NCBI GenBank assembly: GCA_016280345.1
Contig: JAEEGN010000158.1
Location: 1 to 6,453 of the forward strand
Length of the DNA: 6,453 nt
Direction of reading: 5' to 3'
Origin: Selenomonadaceae bacterium
GTDB lineage: Bacteria; Bacillota; Negativicutes; Selenomonadales; Selenomonadaceae
The notes under the pieces are model-generated. The model was not told the origin of the DNA, did no database searches, and worked only from the letters and a program-made list of their open reading frames with translations. This document shows, one piece after another, positions 1 to 6,374 of this stretch. The position numbers were made by a program, and so were the translations under genes. The stretch's first letter is position 1, and each line of letters opens with the position of its first letter.

Positions 1-1644
1 GAGGTCGTTTTCGGGTATCCCGGCGGCTCGGTGCTGACCTTGTACGACGAACTTTACAAGATGAAATTCCCGCATATTCTGACGAAACACGAGCAGGGCG
101 CGGCCCATGCCGCCGACGGGTACGCCCGGGCCACCGGCAGGGTGGGCGTCGTCTTCGCGACATCCGGCCCCGGGGCGACGAACCTGGTGACCGGCATCGC
201 CACCGCCTATATGGACTCGATTCCGCTGGTCTGTTTCACCGGCCAGGTGGGCAATCCCTATATCGGCAAGGATTCCTTTCAGGAAGCGGACATCAGCGGT
301 ATCACTACGCCCATCACCAAGTACAACTATCTGGTGAAGCGGGCGGAGGATCTGCCGCGCACCATCAAGGAAGCCTTCTTCATCGCCCGTACCGGGCGGC
401 CGGGTCCGGTGGTCATCGACATCGCCAAGGACGTGTTCGCGGCCGAAATCGACTTCGCGTACCCGGAAAAGGTGAAACTCAACGGTTACAGCGGAGACTT
501 CACCGGCGACGAGGCGGCGCTGTCCGAGGTGACGGCGGCCCTGAAGAAAGCGGAGCGGCCGCTGTTCTTCCTGGGCGGCGGCGTGACGCTGGCCGACGTG
601 TCGGAGTATATGCGGACCATCATCGCCCATACCGGCATTCCCGTCGTGACGACGCTGATGGGGCTGGGCTGCGCCGATCCCGAGGACGAGGCCTTGCTGG
701 GCATGGCCGGCATGCACGGCTCCTATGCCGCCAATATGGCCATCATGGAGTGCGATTTCCTGATTGCCATGGGAATGCGATTCGACGACCGGGTCACCGG
801 CGTGGTGGAGGAGTTCGCGCCGAAGGCGAAAATCGCCCATTTCGAGATTGACGCCGCCGAGGTGCGCAAGAACGTCCGCGCCGATTACCCGGTGGTGGGG
901 GATCTGCGCTGGTCGCTGCCGCTGCTGCGCAAGAAGATCATGGCGGAGCCGACGGACTTCAAGGCCCGGTTCGCCGCCTGGCGGTCCCATACCGTGGCCA
1001 TGAATCGGGAGAAGCCCTTTTCCTATGAGCCGCAAGCCGGCGTCATCATGCCCGAGGCGGTCATCGAGGAAGTCAGCCGCCTTGCCGCCGACGATGCCAT
1101 CATCATCACCGACGTCGGCCAGCACCAGATGTGGGCGGCGCAGTTCTACAAAGCCCGTCAGCCCCGCCAGTTCATCACCTCGGGCGGTCTCGGGACGATG
1201 GGCTACGGCCTGCCGGCGGCCATCGGAGCCAAGCTCGGCCGGCCGTCGCAGAACGTGATACTCTTTACCGGCGACGGCAGCATCATGATGAACTGCCAGG
1301 AATTCGCCACCGCCGCCGACTACGGCGTCAACGTCAAGGTCATCGTGCTGCACAACCACGTGCTGGGCATGGTGGCCCAATGGCAGCGGATGTTCTACGA
1401 AAAGCACCTTTCCGAATCCCGGCTCGAAGGCCATACGGATCTCGTGAAGCTGGCGGAGGCGATGGGGGTTCCGGCGTTCCGCGTGGAGCAGCCGCAGGAG
1501 CTTGCCGCTGCCATGAAGAAGGTGCTGGACCACGACGGCCCCATCCTGGCCGACGTCATCGTACCGGCGTCGGAAGACGTGCTGCCGATGGTGCCGGGCG
1601 GCAAGCGGCTGGATGAAATGGTACTGGGAGGTGCGAAGGAATGA
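1..1644 (+). CDS. ilvB: Acetolactate synthase large (catalytic) subunit, 5' partial
   Basis: Catalytic subunit of acetohydroxyacid synthase. It condenses two pyruvates to 2-acetolactate, or pyruvate with 2-oxobutyrate to 2-aceto-2-hydroxybutyrate, in branched-chain amino acid synthesis (cytoplasmic; ThDP, FAD and Mg dependent). The frame is open from base 1 and enters at the conserved VFGYPGG motif, so roughly 15-30 N-terminal residues and the start lie outside the window; the GTG at 31 is internal. Counting codons from base 1: ThDP-activating Glu31 in HEQ, SGPGATN at 55-61, FDDRVTG (FAD region) at 261-267, SGGLGTMGYGLPAA at 394-407, and the ThDP/Mg motif GDGSIMMN at 424-431 with its distal end HNHVLGMVAQW at 451-461. 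The usual NN of that distal motif reads HN here; the second Asn, the metal ligand in characterised enzymes, is kept. The three-domain order is complete to the C-terminus (PMVPGG near 529-534). The stop overlaps the ilvN start (ATGA), so the subunits are translationally coupled. The biosynthetic rather than catabolic type is supported by the adjacent ilvN. Confidence 0.97.
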   Translation, partial: EVVFGYPGGSVLTLYDELYKMKFPHILTKHEQGAAHAADGYARATGRVGVVFATSGPGATNLVTGIATAYMDSIPLVCFTGQVGNPYIGKDSFQEADISGITTPITKYNYLVKRAEDLPRTIKEAFFIARTGRPGPVVIDIAKDVFAAEIDFAYPEKVKLNGYSGDFTGDEAALSEVTAALKKAERPLFFLGGGVTLADVSEYMRTIIAHTGIPVVTTLMGLGCADPEDEALLGMAGMHGSYAANMAIMECDFLIAMGMRFDDRVTGVVEEFAPKAKIAHFEIDAAEVRKNVRADYPVVGDLRWSLPLLRKKIMAEPTDFKARFAAWRSHTVAMNREKPFSYEPQAGVIMPEAVIEEVSRLAADDAIIITDVGQHQMWAAQFYKARQPRQFITSGGLGTMGYGLPAAIGAKLGRPSQNVILFTGDGSIMMNCQEFATAADYGVNVKVIVLHNHVLGMVAQWQRMFYEKHLSESRLEGHTDLVKLAEAMGVPAFRVEQPQELAAAMKKVLDHDGPILADVIVPASEDVLPMVPGGKRLDEMVLGGAKE

Positions 1645-2141
1645 GCAAATATCTTTTGGCCGTCCTCGTCGACAACAAGCCGGGCGTCCTGACGCACGTG
1701 TCCGGCCTCATCAGCCGGCGCGCGTTCAACATCGAGAGCATTTCCGCCGGCTATACGGAGGACGCCCACATCACCCGCATCAACGTGGTGGTTTCCGTGG
1801 ACAGCGCCCAGGAGCTGGAGCAGGTCAAGAACCAGCTGGCGAAGCTGGTGGACGTCATCAAGGTCGTCAACATTACGGAGACGGAGCATATCACCCGGGA
1901 ACTGGTGATGATCAAGGTACGGGCCACCACCGACACCCGCGCCGACATCATCAACATCGTCAACATCTTCCGGGCGAAGATCGTCGACGTCAGCCCTTCC
2001 AACGTAGTCATCGAACTCACCGGCGAGGAAAAGAAGATCGACGCCATCTGCGACGTGCTCTCGGACTATGAGATCATAGAGATTGCCCGCACCGGTGCCA
2101 TCGCCCTCTCCCGCGGTCCGCTGGCGGCGAAGAAAATGTGA
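1641..2141 (+). CDS. ilvN: Acetolactate synthase small (regulatory) subunit
   Basis: Regulatory subunit that activates the IlvB catalytic subunit and normally confers valine feedback inhibition. It has 166 residues, typical of the short single-ACT form. An N-terminal ACT domain spans about residues 3-76, starting LLAVLVDNKPGVLTHVSGL, followed by the C-terminal small-subunit domain at about 82-158 (ELVMIKV onward, ending in the TGAIALSRG motif). Asn12, Gly15 and Asn30 (in FNIES) align with Asn11, Gly14 and Asn29 of E. coli IlvH, positions implicated in valine binding, so valine sensitivity is predicted by inference. The start ATG overlaps the ilvB TGA, and a GGGAGG Shine-Dalgarno site at 1625-1630 inside ilvB sits 10 bases upstream. 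A strong terminator follows within 10 bases of the stop, making this the last gene of the ilv unit seen here. The symbol ilvH would be an equivalent choice. Confidence 0.96.
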   Translation: MSKYLLAVLVDNKPGVLTHVSGLISRRAFNIESISAGYTEDAHITRINVVVSVDSAQELEQVKNQLAKLVDVIKVVNITETEHITRELVMIKVRATTDTRADIINIVNIFRAKIVDVSPSNVVIELTGEEKKIDAICDVLSDYEIIEIARTGAIALSRGPLAAKKM

Positions 2142-2148
2142 TTATCCG

Positions 2149-2188
2149 GGCCGGAGGACAGCAGATTCCTCCGGCCTTTTCCCTTTTC
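2149..2188 (+). terminator. Intrinsic terminator after ilvN
   Basis: A perfect 10-bp inverted repeat, GGCCGGAGGA (2149-2158) and TCCTCCGGCC (2167-2176), encloses an 8-base loop and is followed at once by TTTTCCCTTTT (2177-2187). This is a standard rho-independent terminator, although the T-run is interrupted by CCC. It separates ilvBN from the surface-glycan pair and ends only about 20 bases before the next start codon. Confidence 0.88.
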
Positions 2189-2207
2189 TGAAATGTGAGG
2201 TCACGCC

Positions 2208-4667
2208 ATGTCTTTCGCAACGGATCGACAGCAGATAAAAGAAGTACTGGAAACGGTGGAACAGGCGCTGGCGACTACCGATGCGGCCCTGCTGCCCGAT
2301 TGTCTGGACGCCCTGGCGGCGGCGCGGGATTTGTATCGGCGCGTTGACGCGATGGAGGGCGCCCGCGCGCTGGATGAAGTCACCGACGCTCTGCGGCAGA
2401 CGCAGGCCGGCGCCATTCCCCTGGCCGAGGCCGGGCCGCTTTGCCGGGCGGTGCTTCGCCAGCTCCTCGGCGGATTGCCGCCGGCGCCGTCCGCTTCGCG
2501 GCGCCGGATTGTCTTCCTGCCGGTGAAAGCCGCGGACTGGCATACGTTTCACAGCCTCTGGCGTCTTCTGTCCGAAGATGAGGCCCGTTTCGCGGTATGC
2601 GTCATTCCGATTCCTTACGCGCCACGGAAAGAGCATGGCCTGGGCGAATGGCAATGCGACCGGGCGCTTTTCCCGCCGGAGGTCCCGACCCTTGACTGGC
2701 GGACGGCGGATCTGGCCGATTTGCGGCCGGACGTGATCTTCATCCACGACCCTTACGACGGCGAGAGCTTCGATCACACGGTGGAACCGCGGTTTTACAC
2801 CCCGGTTTTGAAGCGGTATGCGAAGGAACTCGTCTATATCCCGCCCTTCCTCACGGAACGGAACATTCCGCTGGATATGCGAAACTCCCCCGGCATCTTG
2901 AACGCGGATCACGTCATCGTCGAGTCGGAAGCCCTGAGGACGCGCTATGAGGAATTTTATCCCGGTGGCGGGGCGCCGCAGGGGAAAATACTGGCCCTGG
3001 GCACACCGATGTTCGACGCGGCCCGCCGGAAAAAGCGTTCCGACTACACGCTGCCGGCGGAATGGCAGGCGCGCATCGGCGGCCGGAAGGTCGTCCTGTA
3101 CTATAACGGCACCGTCGCTTTCTGGAAGAACCGTGACATCTATCTGGACAAAGTCCGGGAAGTCCTGGCGACCTTCCGGGAACGGAAGGACGTCGTCCTC
3201 TGGTGGCGGGAAAATCCGATGATGGAAGCGACCTTCGACAGCTGGAAGCCCGACGAGCCCCGGCGGAAAGAAGCCGAGGACGCCTATCGGGCCCTTCGCC
3301 GTCAATACGTCGAAGCGGGCTGGGGCATCTTCGACGACAGCGAGGACTGGGAGCGAGCCGTTGCCTGCACGGATGCCTGCTACGGGGATTTCTGCTCGCT
3401 GACCCGGTTCTACCTCTCGACGGGCAAGCCGGTGCTGCAGCAGGAACTCCGGGAGGTCAACCGGCGGTACCTGTCCATGTGGATCACGAAACCCGAAGAA
3501 TTCCCCGAAAGCAACGCCTTTTATTTTCTGGAAGGCTATCGGCAGATGCTCTGCCGTTTTGATTACACCGCCGGTACCGTGACGGAGAAGGCCGAGATCC
3601 CGAAAGAACTGCTCTCGCCCCGCAAGGACGTGATCATATCCTATGGCTGTACCTACCGCCTGCCGGACAAGACGATCCTCGTGCCCTATCAACATGATAC
3701 GGTGCTGGAGTTCGATCACGCGTCGAAGACCTTCCGGCCCGTCCTGCAGCTCACCAACGAATGCCATATCCTGAATTTCGTGGAATTGTGCTGGGCCGTT
3801 CCCTACAAGAACTACGTCTATTTCCTGGGACATCGCTGCCCCTTCATCCTGCGCTATGACACGGAAACCGGGGAATATTCGCGCCTCACGCAGTGGTTCG
3901 AGCTGCTGCGGCCGTATCTTCCGGAGCTGCCGACAGCCGATCTGCCGGACAATTACTTTTTGGTCAGCCTGAATATTCAGGACAACCTGCTGTTTCTGAC
4001 GTCCCAGTTGGCGAACATCGTCCTGGTCATGAACCTCGATACGGAAGAAATGACGCGGGAAACCGTCGGCGAGCCGGAGAACCGGTCCTGGGGCATCGAC
4101 TTTGACGGCACGTATTTCTGGCTCACGGACTGGAAGACGGGCGCCCTCACCCGCTGGCGGCGGGAAACCGGAGAGACGACGACGTTCCGTCGCTATCTGG
4201 AGGAACTCCCTTTCATTGAGAACGACTGCCCCTTCGGCGGCCCTCTCTGCTTCGACGGGCGCGTCCATCTCTACCGCAGCGGCTTCCTCCATGACGTCCA
4301 GGTCGATCCCGTCACCGGAGAGCTGCTGGCCGACGACGACAGCGACAAGCTGCATTTTTGTCTCTATCGCTCGCTGGACCGGACGAAGCTGCTCCATATC
4401 TATACCGAGGACGGCCAGTGGAAGGCCCGGATTTTCCGGGGTTCAGAAGCGCAACCGCTGCCCTTTTCACTGGAAGCCTTCAATGAGGGCATGACGCTGG
4501 AGCCGCTGGAAGACGAGCGCTGCCATGACGAGCGGCGACTGCCGCTGGCCGCTTTCCTCGACCGGCTAGGCGAGGGAACCGTCTCCGGCAAGGTCGACGC
4601 AGAGAATTACGGCGGGCGGGCCATCTACCGCTGGCTGACGGAAAACGGAACGGGGGCCGCGCCATGA
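2208..4667 (+). CDS. CDP-glycerol glycerophosphotransferase-like protein with C-terminal beta-propeller-like repeats
   Basis: An 819-residue predicted cytoplasmic protein with no signal peptide or membrane segment. Residues 1-90 are helical and Ala/Leu/Glu rich, with no recognised family. Residues about 100-412 resemble the GT-B-like domain of the CDP-glycerol glycerophosphotransferase family (TagB/TagF type): VIPIPY 132-137, DVIFIHDPYD 175-184, ELVYIPPF 207-214, ADHVIVESE 233-241, KILALGTPMFD 260-270, WGIFDDSEDWERA 372-384, YGDFCSL 392-398 and TGKPVL 405-410. That family polymerises or primes glycerol-phosphate or similar polymers on surface glycans from CDP-linked donors. From memory, relatives read RPHP where this protein has RENP (334-337), and GSS where it has FCS (395-397), so catalysis or donor choice may differ. 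Residues about 437-753 form seven repeats (separate entry). The ATG has a GAGG Shine-Dalgarno site at 2197-2200, 7 bases upstream. The stop overlaps the LicD-family start (ATGA), so the two are expressed together. The exact substrate is unknown; the family call is from recognition of motifs, not a database search. Confidence 0.78.
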   Translation: MSFATDRQQIKEVLETVEQALATTDAALLPDCLDALAAARDLYRRVDAMEGARALDEVTDALRQTQAGAIPLAEAGPLCRAVLRQLLGGLPPAPSASRRRIVFLPVKAADWHTFHSLWRLLSEDEARFAVCVIPIPYAPRKEHGLGEWQCDRALFPPEVPTLDWRTADLADLRPDVIFIHDPYDGESFDHTVEPRFYTPVLKRYAKELVYIPPFLTERNIPLDMRNSPGILNADHVIVESEALRTRYEEFYPGGGAPQGKILALGTPMFDAARRKKRSDYTLPAEWQARIGGRKVVLYYNGTVAFWKNRDIYLDKVREVLATFRERKDVVLWWRENPMMEATFDSWKPDEPRRKEAEDAYRALRRQYVEAGWGIFDDSEDWERAVACTDACYGDFCSLTRFYLSTGKPVLQQELREVNRRYLSMWITKPEEFPESNAFYFLEGYRQMLCRFDYTAGTVTEKAEIPKELLSPRKDVIISYGCTYRLPDKTILVPYQHDTVLEFDHASKTFRPVLQLTNECHILNFVELCWAVPYKNYVYFLGHRCPFILRYDTETGEYSRLTQWFELLRPYLPELPTADLPDNYFLVSLNIQDNLLFLTSQLANIVLVMNLDTEEMTRETVGEPENRSWGIDFDGTYFWLTDWKTGALTRWRRETGETTTFRRYLEELPFIENDCPFGGPLCFDGRVHLYRSGFLHDVQVDPVTGELLADDDSDKLHFCLYRSLDRTKLLHIYTEDGQWKARIFRGSEAQPLPFSLEAFNEGMTLEPLEDERCHDERRLPLAAFLDRLGEGTVSGKVDAENYGGRAIYRWLTENGTGAAP
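3516..4466 (+). repeat. Seven degenerate protein repeats, probable beta-propeller
   Basis: Within the 819-residue protein, seven units recur at residues about 437-459, 489-512, 536-560, 593-619, 636-660, 685-709 and 728-753. Each has a hydrophobic or aromatic strand (such as YVYFLGHR, NLLFLTSQ, YFWLTDW, RVHLYRSG), a second strand, then an acidic turn (FDYTAGTVT, YDTETGEYS, MNLDTEEMT, RRETGETTT, VDPVTGELL). The spacing and the strand-turn pattern resemble Kelch or PQQ-type propeller blades, and seven is a common blade number. The function is unknown; a glycan- or protein-binding module fused to the transferase is the simplest inference. The repeats are not visible at DNA level, so the duplication is old. 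Confidence 0.6.
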
Positions 4668-5581
4668 GCTGGGTAAAGGACATCGACCGGGATGAGGAAC
4701 GGGCCGGCTTCCTGGTCACAGCGAAACGGAAACGGGTCTGGAACGTGGAGCTGGGCCTGCTCCACCAACTGGACAAAGTTTGCCGTCGCCACGGGCTGAC
4801 CTATATGGCGCATCACGGCACGCTGCTGGGCGCGGTCCGCCATCAGGGCTTTATCCCCTGGGACGACGACATCGACGTCGTCATGCCCCGGCCGGACTTC
4901 GAAGCGCTGAAAAAGGCAGCGGCGCAGGAAATCCGCCCGCCGTATTTCTTCCAGACGAATTATACCGATCCCAATTTCATCATGTCCATCGCCAAACTGC
5001 GGGACAGCCGGACCACCGGCGTGCAGTACCCGGAAATGACGCCGGACATGATGAACCAGGGCATCTTCATCGACATCTATCCCATGGACTGCACCCATGA
5101 CGGAACGGAAAGGACCCGGGAAAACACGATCATCCTGGGAGAACTCTGGGCTACGATCACGAACCCGGACGCGGTCCGGACCGCCATCATGCAGGATATC
5201 CCCTCGTATCTTTCCCGGGACACGCTGCTCCGCCTCCTGGACGCCCGAAGATCGCAGCGCCTGGCCACGCTGGAGAATTACTGCGTCGAGCATTATCACG
5301 ATTCCCCTTACCTGACCTTTCTCATGGAAACCATTTACCACATGGGACCATGCCTCTATGACCGCCGGTGGTTCGAGGAAGCGCCGGTATGGCTTCCCTT
5401 CGAGGAAACGAAGATGCCGGTGCCGTCGGAGTACCATAAGGTCCTGCGCCGAAGGTTCGGGCCGGACTGCCATGTGTTCGTGCCGGGAACCTCGAAGCAC
5501 AACAACATCATCCTCGACCCGGATCTCCCCTATAAGGTGTATTTGGAAAACCTGCAGCAGGCAGGTGCAGCCCCGGAATGA
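4664..5581 (+). CDS. LicD-family phosphotransferase
   Basis: A 305-residue soluble protein of the LicD family (nucleotidyltransferase-like fold, related to fukutin). Members transfer phosphocholine or another phospho-alcohol from a CDP-linked donor to a surface glycan such as teichoic acid or lipopolysaccharide. The hallmark is clear: HGTLLGAVRHQGFIPWDDDID at residues 51-71, with the GxxxGxxR motif (52-59) and the acidic PWDDDID cluster (65-71) expected to bind metal and donor. Further family segments are KLRD (111-114), FIDIYPMD (135-142, Asp137 and Asp142) and WLPFEETKMPVPSEYHKVL (243-261), and the length is typical. The start ATG lies in the ATGA overlap with the upstream gene; there is only a G-rich GGGGG at 4652-4656 as a weak ribosome site, so translation is probably coupled. 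No licA, licB or licC (choline supply) is present in the window, so phosphocholine cannot be assumed as the transferred group. Confidence 0.9.
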   Translation: MSWVKDIDRDEERAGFLVTAKRKRVWNVELGLLHQLDKVCRRHGLTYMAHHGTLLGAVRHQGFIPWDDDIDVVMPRPDFEALKKAAAQEIRPPYFFQTNYTDPNFIMSIAKLRDSRTTGVQYPEMTPDMMNQGIFIDIYPMDCTHDGTERTRENTIILGELWATITNPDAVRTAIMQDIPSYLSRDTLLRLLDARRSQRLATLENYCVEHYHDSPYLTFLMETIYHMGPCLYDRRWFEEAPVWLPFEETKMPVPSEYHKVLRRRFGPDCHVFVPGTSKHNNIILDPDLPYKVYLENLQQAGAAPE

Positions 5582-5985
5582 TTTTCGCCCGCAGGGGGGC
5601 CCTTTACGCCTGACATTCCGACAGGGAAAGGGGCATCGGACGTGACCGCGGAGAAAGAGTAATTTTGCGGCCGGAATATCCGATATGGGCTGTCGCTGCA
5701 TCCCGGAAAAAACGCGTTGCGCTTTTTCCGCGAAAAAGTCAAAACGTCAAACTACTTCACGCCATTTTGAGCGAAAAGCCGCGGAATAACAAGGTTTTGT
5801 GAAAAACGCCAGCGAAATTCCTACTGAACAATTTGCGTGACACTGTGTAAAATTATTTGACCCGCACGTGGGGCGCTGGCTGTTTTGACTGCGATGCAAC
5901 AAGCTCTGACGCAGATTTTTTCTTTCCCCATGATTTTTCCATGGCGGCAGGATGGATGATGCGGCAGCCGCGGAAGCCCCTGCCC
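5582..5985. other. Gene-free region downstream of the LicD-family gene
   Basis: No reading frame here looks like a protein. The composition becomes more AT-rich from about 5660 to 5940 than in the flanking genes. Visible elements are an imperfect hairpin at 5704-5730, two GTCAAA copies (5738-5743, 5746-5751) with TTTGAC in the opposite orientation at 5856-5861 and 5884-5889, and a spaced inverted repeat GCCAGCG (5808-5814) / CGCTGGC (5874-5880). A weak plus-strand promoter-like pair, TGAACA (5825-5830) and TAAAAT (5848-5853) with 17-base spacing, leads to no recognisable gene. The stretch probably contains the 3' untranslated region of the LicD-family transcript. Confidence 0.6.
5704..5730 (+). 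terminator. Weak hairpin, possible terminator of the LicD transcript
   Basis: CGGAAAAA (5704-5711) pairs with TTTTTCCG (5723-5730), then comes an A-C mismatch and a 3-bp CGC/GCG helix with a 3-base loop. The T-run lies inside the descending arm rather than after it and the core stem is short, so termination here is uncertain. The stronger inverted repeat at 5996-6025 may be the real end. Confidence 0.25.
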
Positions 5986-6031
5986 CAAAAACAACGAACC
6001 GGCTCGCGTCTTCACGAGCCGGTTCTTATTT
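5986..6031 (-). terminator. Strong, probably bidirectional terminator
   Basis: A perfect 11-bp inverted repeat, GAACCGGCTCG (5996-6006) and CGAGCCGGTTC (6015-6025), has an 8-base loop. On the minus strand it is followed by GTTGTTTTT (5995-5987), a good terminator tail for the unit starting near 6339. On the plus strand it is followed by TTATTT (6026-6031), so it could also stop transcription coming from the LicD-family gene. A small extra hairpin, ATTCCA/TGGAAT (6033-6038 and 6046-6051), lies beside it. Confidence 0.8.
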
Positions 6032-6079
6032 CATTCCAGTCAAAATGGAATCCCTCACTATTCAATTTTAGTCTTGCCG

Positions 6080-6211
6080 ACGGTCCTCTCGAGCGGACCG
6101 TGTCTGCGGTTCCTGATGGCCGGCGGCTCCCGCCGCGGGTGAACCGTCTGCTTCTTTCCTGGCAGCGGCGCCGCTGCCTGTTCCCGGGAGATCGTGACCG
6201 TTCCGACGGTC
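6080..6211. repeat. Cluster of four GC-rich inverted repeats
   Basis: Perfect inverted repeats occur at ACGGTCC/GGACCGT (6080-6086, 6095-6101), CGGCGG/CCGCCG (6121-6126, 6130-6135), the 18-bp palindrome GGCAGCGGCGCCGCTGCC (6161-6178) and GACCGT/ACGGTC (6196-6201, 6206-6211). In addition CCGACGGTCC is directly repeated at 6077-6086 and 6203-6212. All lie inside the minus-strand unit, where they would fold as consecutive stem-loops in the RNA. Some pairing is expected by chance in GC-rich DNA, but four perfect stems in 130 bases is dense. Confidence 0.55.
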
Positions 6212-6322
6212 CGGTGCCTTCGCGCCTGACCACGGGCTGCCGCCGCTCAGACGCTTCCTTCAGCTTGATGCACGCTACCGTCCTTCGCTGGCCACGGCCT
6301 TTTGCGTCTCTTCGATAACGGA

Positions 6323-6331
6323 CACCTCCTT
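6323..6331 (-). promoter_or_regulatory. Near-perfect Shine-Dalgarno site lacking a usual start codon
   Basis: The minus strand reads AAGGAGGTG, complementary to the 3' end of 16S rRNA over nine bases. The only canonical start nearby is the overlapping GTG (6325-6323), which is too close to serve this site. At the ideal distance (8 bases after AGGAGG) the codon is ATC (6316-6314), which is not a normal start. The site implies that a protein was once, or still is, made from this unit. Confidence 0.65.
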
Positions 6332-6345
6332 TTTCTATTGTCTTG

Positions 6346-6374
6346 ATTATATCACATGAGAAACGAAAAAACAA
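6346..6374 (-). promoter_or_regulatory. Sigma-70/SigA-type promoter, minus strand
   Basis: On the minus strand TTGTTT (6374-6369) and TATAAT (6351-6346) are separated by exactly 17 bases. The -10 is a perfect consensus and the -35 matches four of six positions, in a locally AT-rich patch. The start of transcription is expected near 6339, only about 8 bases before the Shine-Dalgarno site. It drives the unit running toward 5996. Confidence 0.75.

Larger units (their letters stand above)
5996..6339 (-). other. Minus-strand transcription unit with no intact frame (decayed small gene or structured RNA)
   Basis: The unit is defined by signals rather than by a protein: a promoter at 6374-6346, a near-perfect Shine-Dalgarno site at 6331-6323 and a terminator at 6025-5986. 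A transcript of roughly 350 bases is inferred. The frame in register with the Shine-Dalgarno site reads VIEETQKAVASEGR and then stops at TAG 6277-6275, with a further TGA in the same frame at 6262-6260. A second frame reads TVACIKLKEASERRQPVV and continues Arg-rich into the terminator (TGA 6014-6012). The third ends at a tandem TAG TGA (6060-6055) just before the terminator. Two nearby compensating frameshifts would be needed to restore one small protein. No known family is recognised in any frame, and none of the tmRNA, RNase P RNA or SRP RNA hallmarks I looked for is present. Confidence 0.4.

Noticed and set aside
2142..4397. A 751-codon open frame on the minus strand, antisense to the transferase gene
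   Set aside because: It is a mirror of codon bias in a GC-rich gene: the plus strand has recognisable family motifs, a ribosome site and a coupled neighbour, while the antisense product resembles nothing and runs through the ilvN terminator region.
4625..5701. A 358-codon minus-strand frame antisense to the LicD-family gene
   Set aside because: Shadow of the LicD-family gene, whose plus-strand motifs are unmistakable; no promoter or ribosome site supports the antisense frame.
5825..5853. Plus-strand promoter TGAACA, 17 bases, TAAAAT
   Set aside because: The -35 matches poorly and no gene or structured element lies in a position to be driven by it.
5857..6318. A 153-codon plus-strand frame across the gene-free region
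   Set aside because: It reads straight through the strong inverted repeat at 5996-6025 and the hairpin cluster, is rich in Arg, Ser and Pro without any family pattern, and has no good ribosome site.
5996..6339. Minus-strand unit as tmRNA, RNase P RNA or SRP RNA
   Set aside because: The length would suit tmRNA or RNase P RNA, but their hallmark sequences (tRNA-like ends, GAGGAAAGTCC) and the SRP GGAA-type loop motif were not found.
6012..6374. A 120-codon minus-strand frame taken as an intact gene
   Set aside because: Its nominal TTG start lies in the -35 element of the promoter, so the N-terminal part could not be transcribed from that promoter; no usable start follows the Shine-Dalgarno site in this frame, and it ends inside the terminator hairpin.
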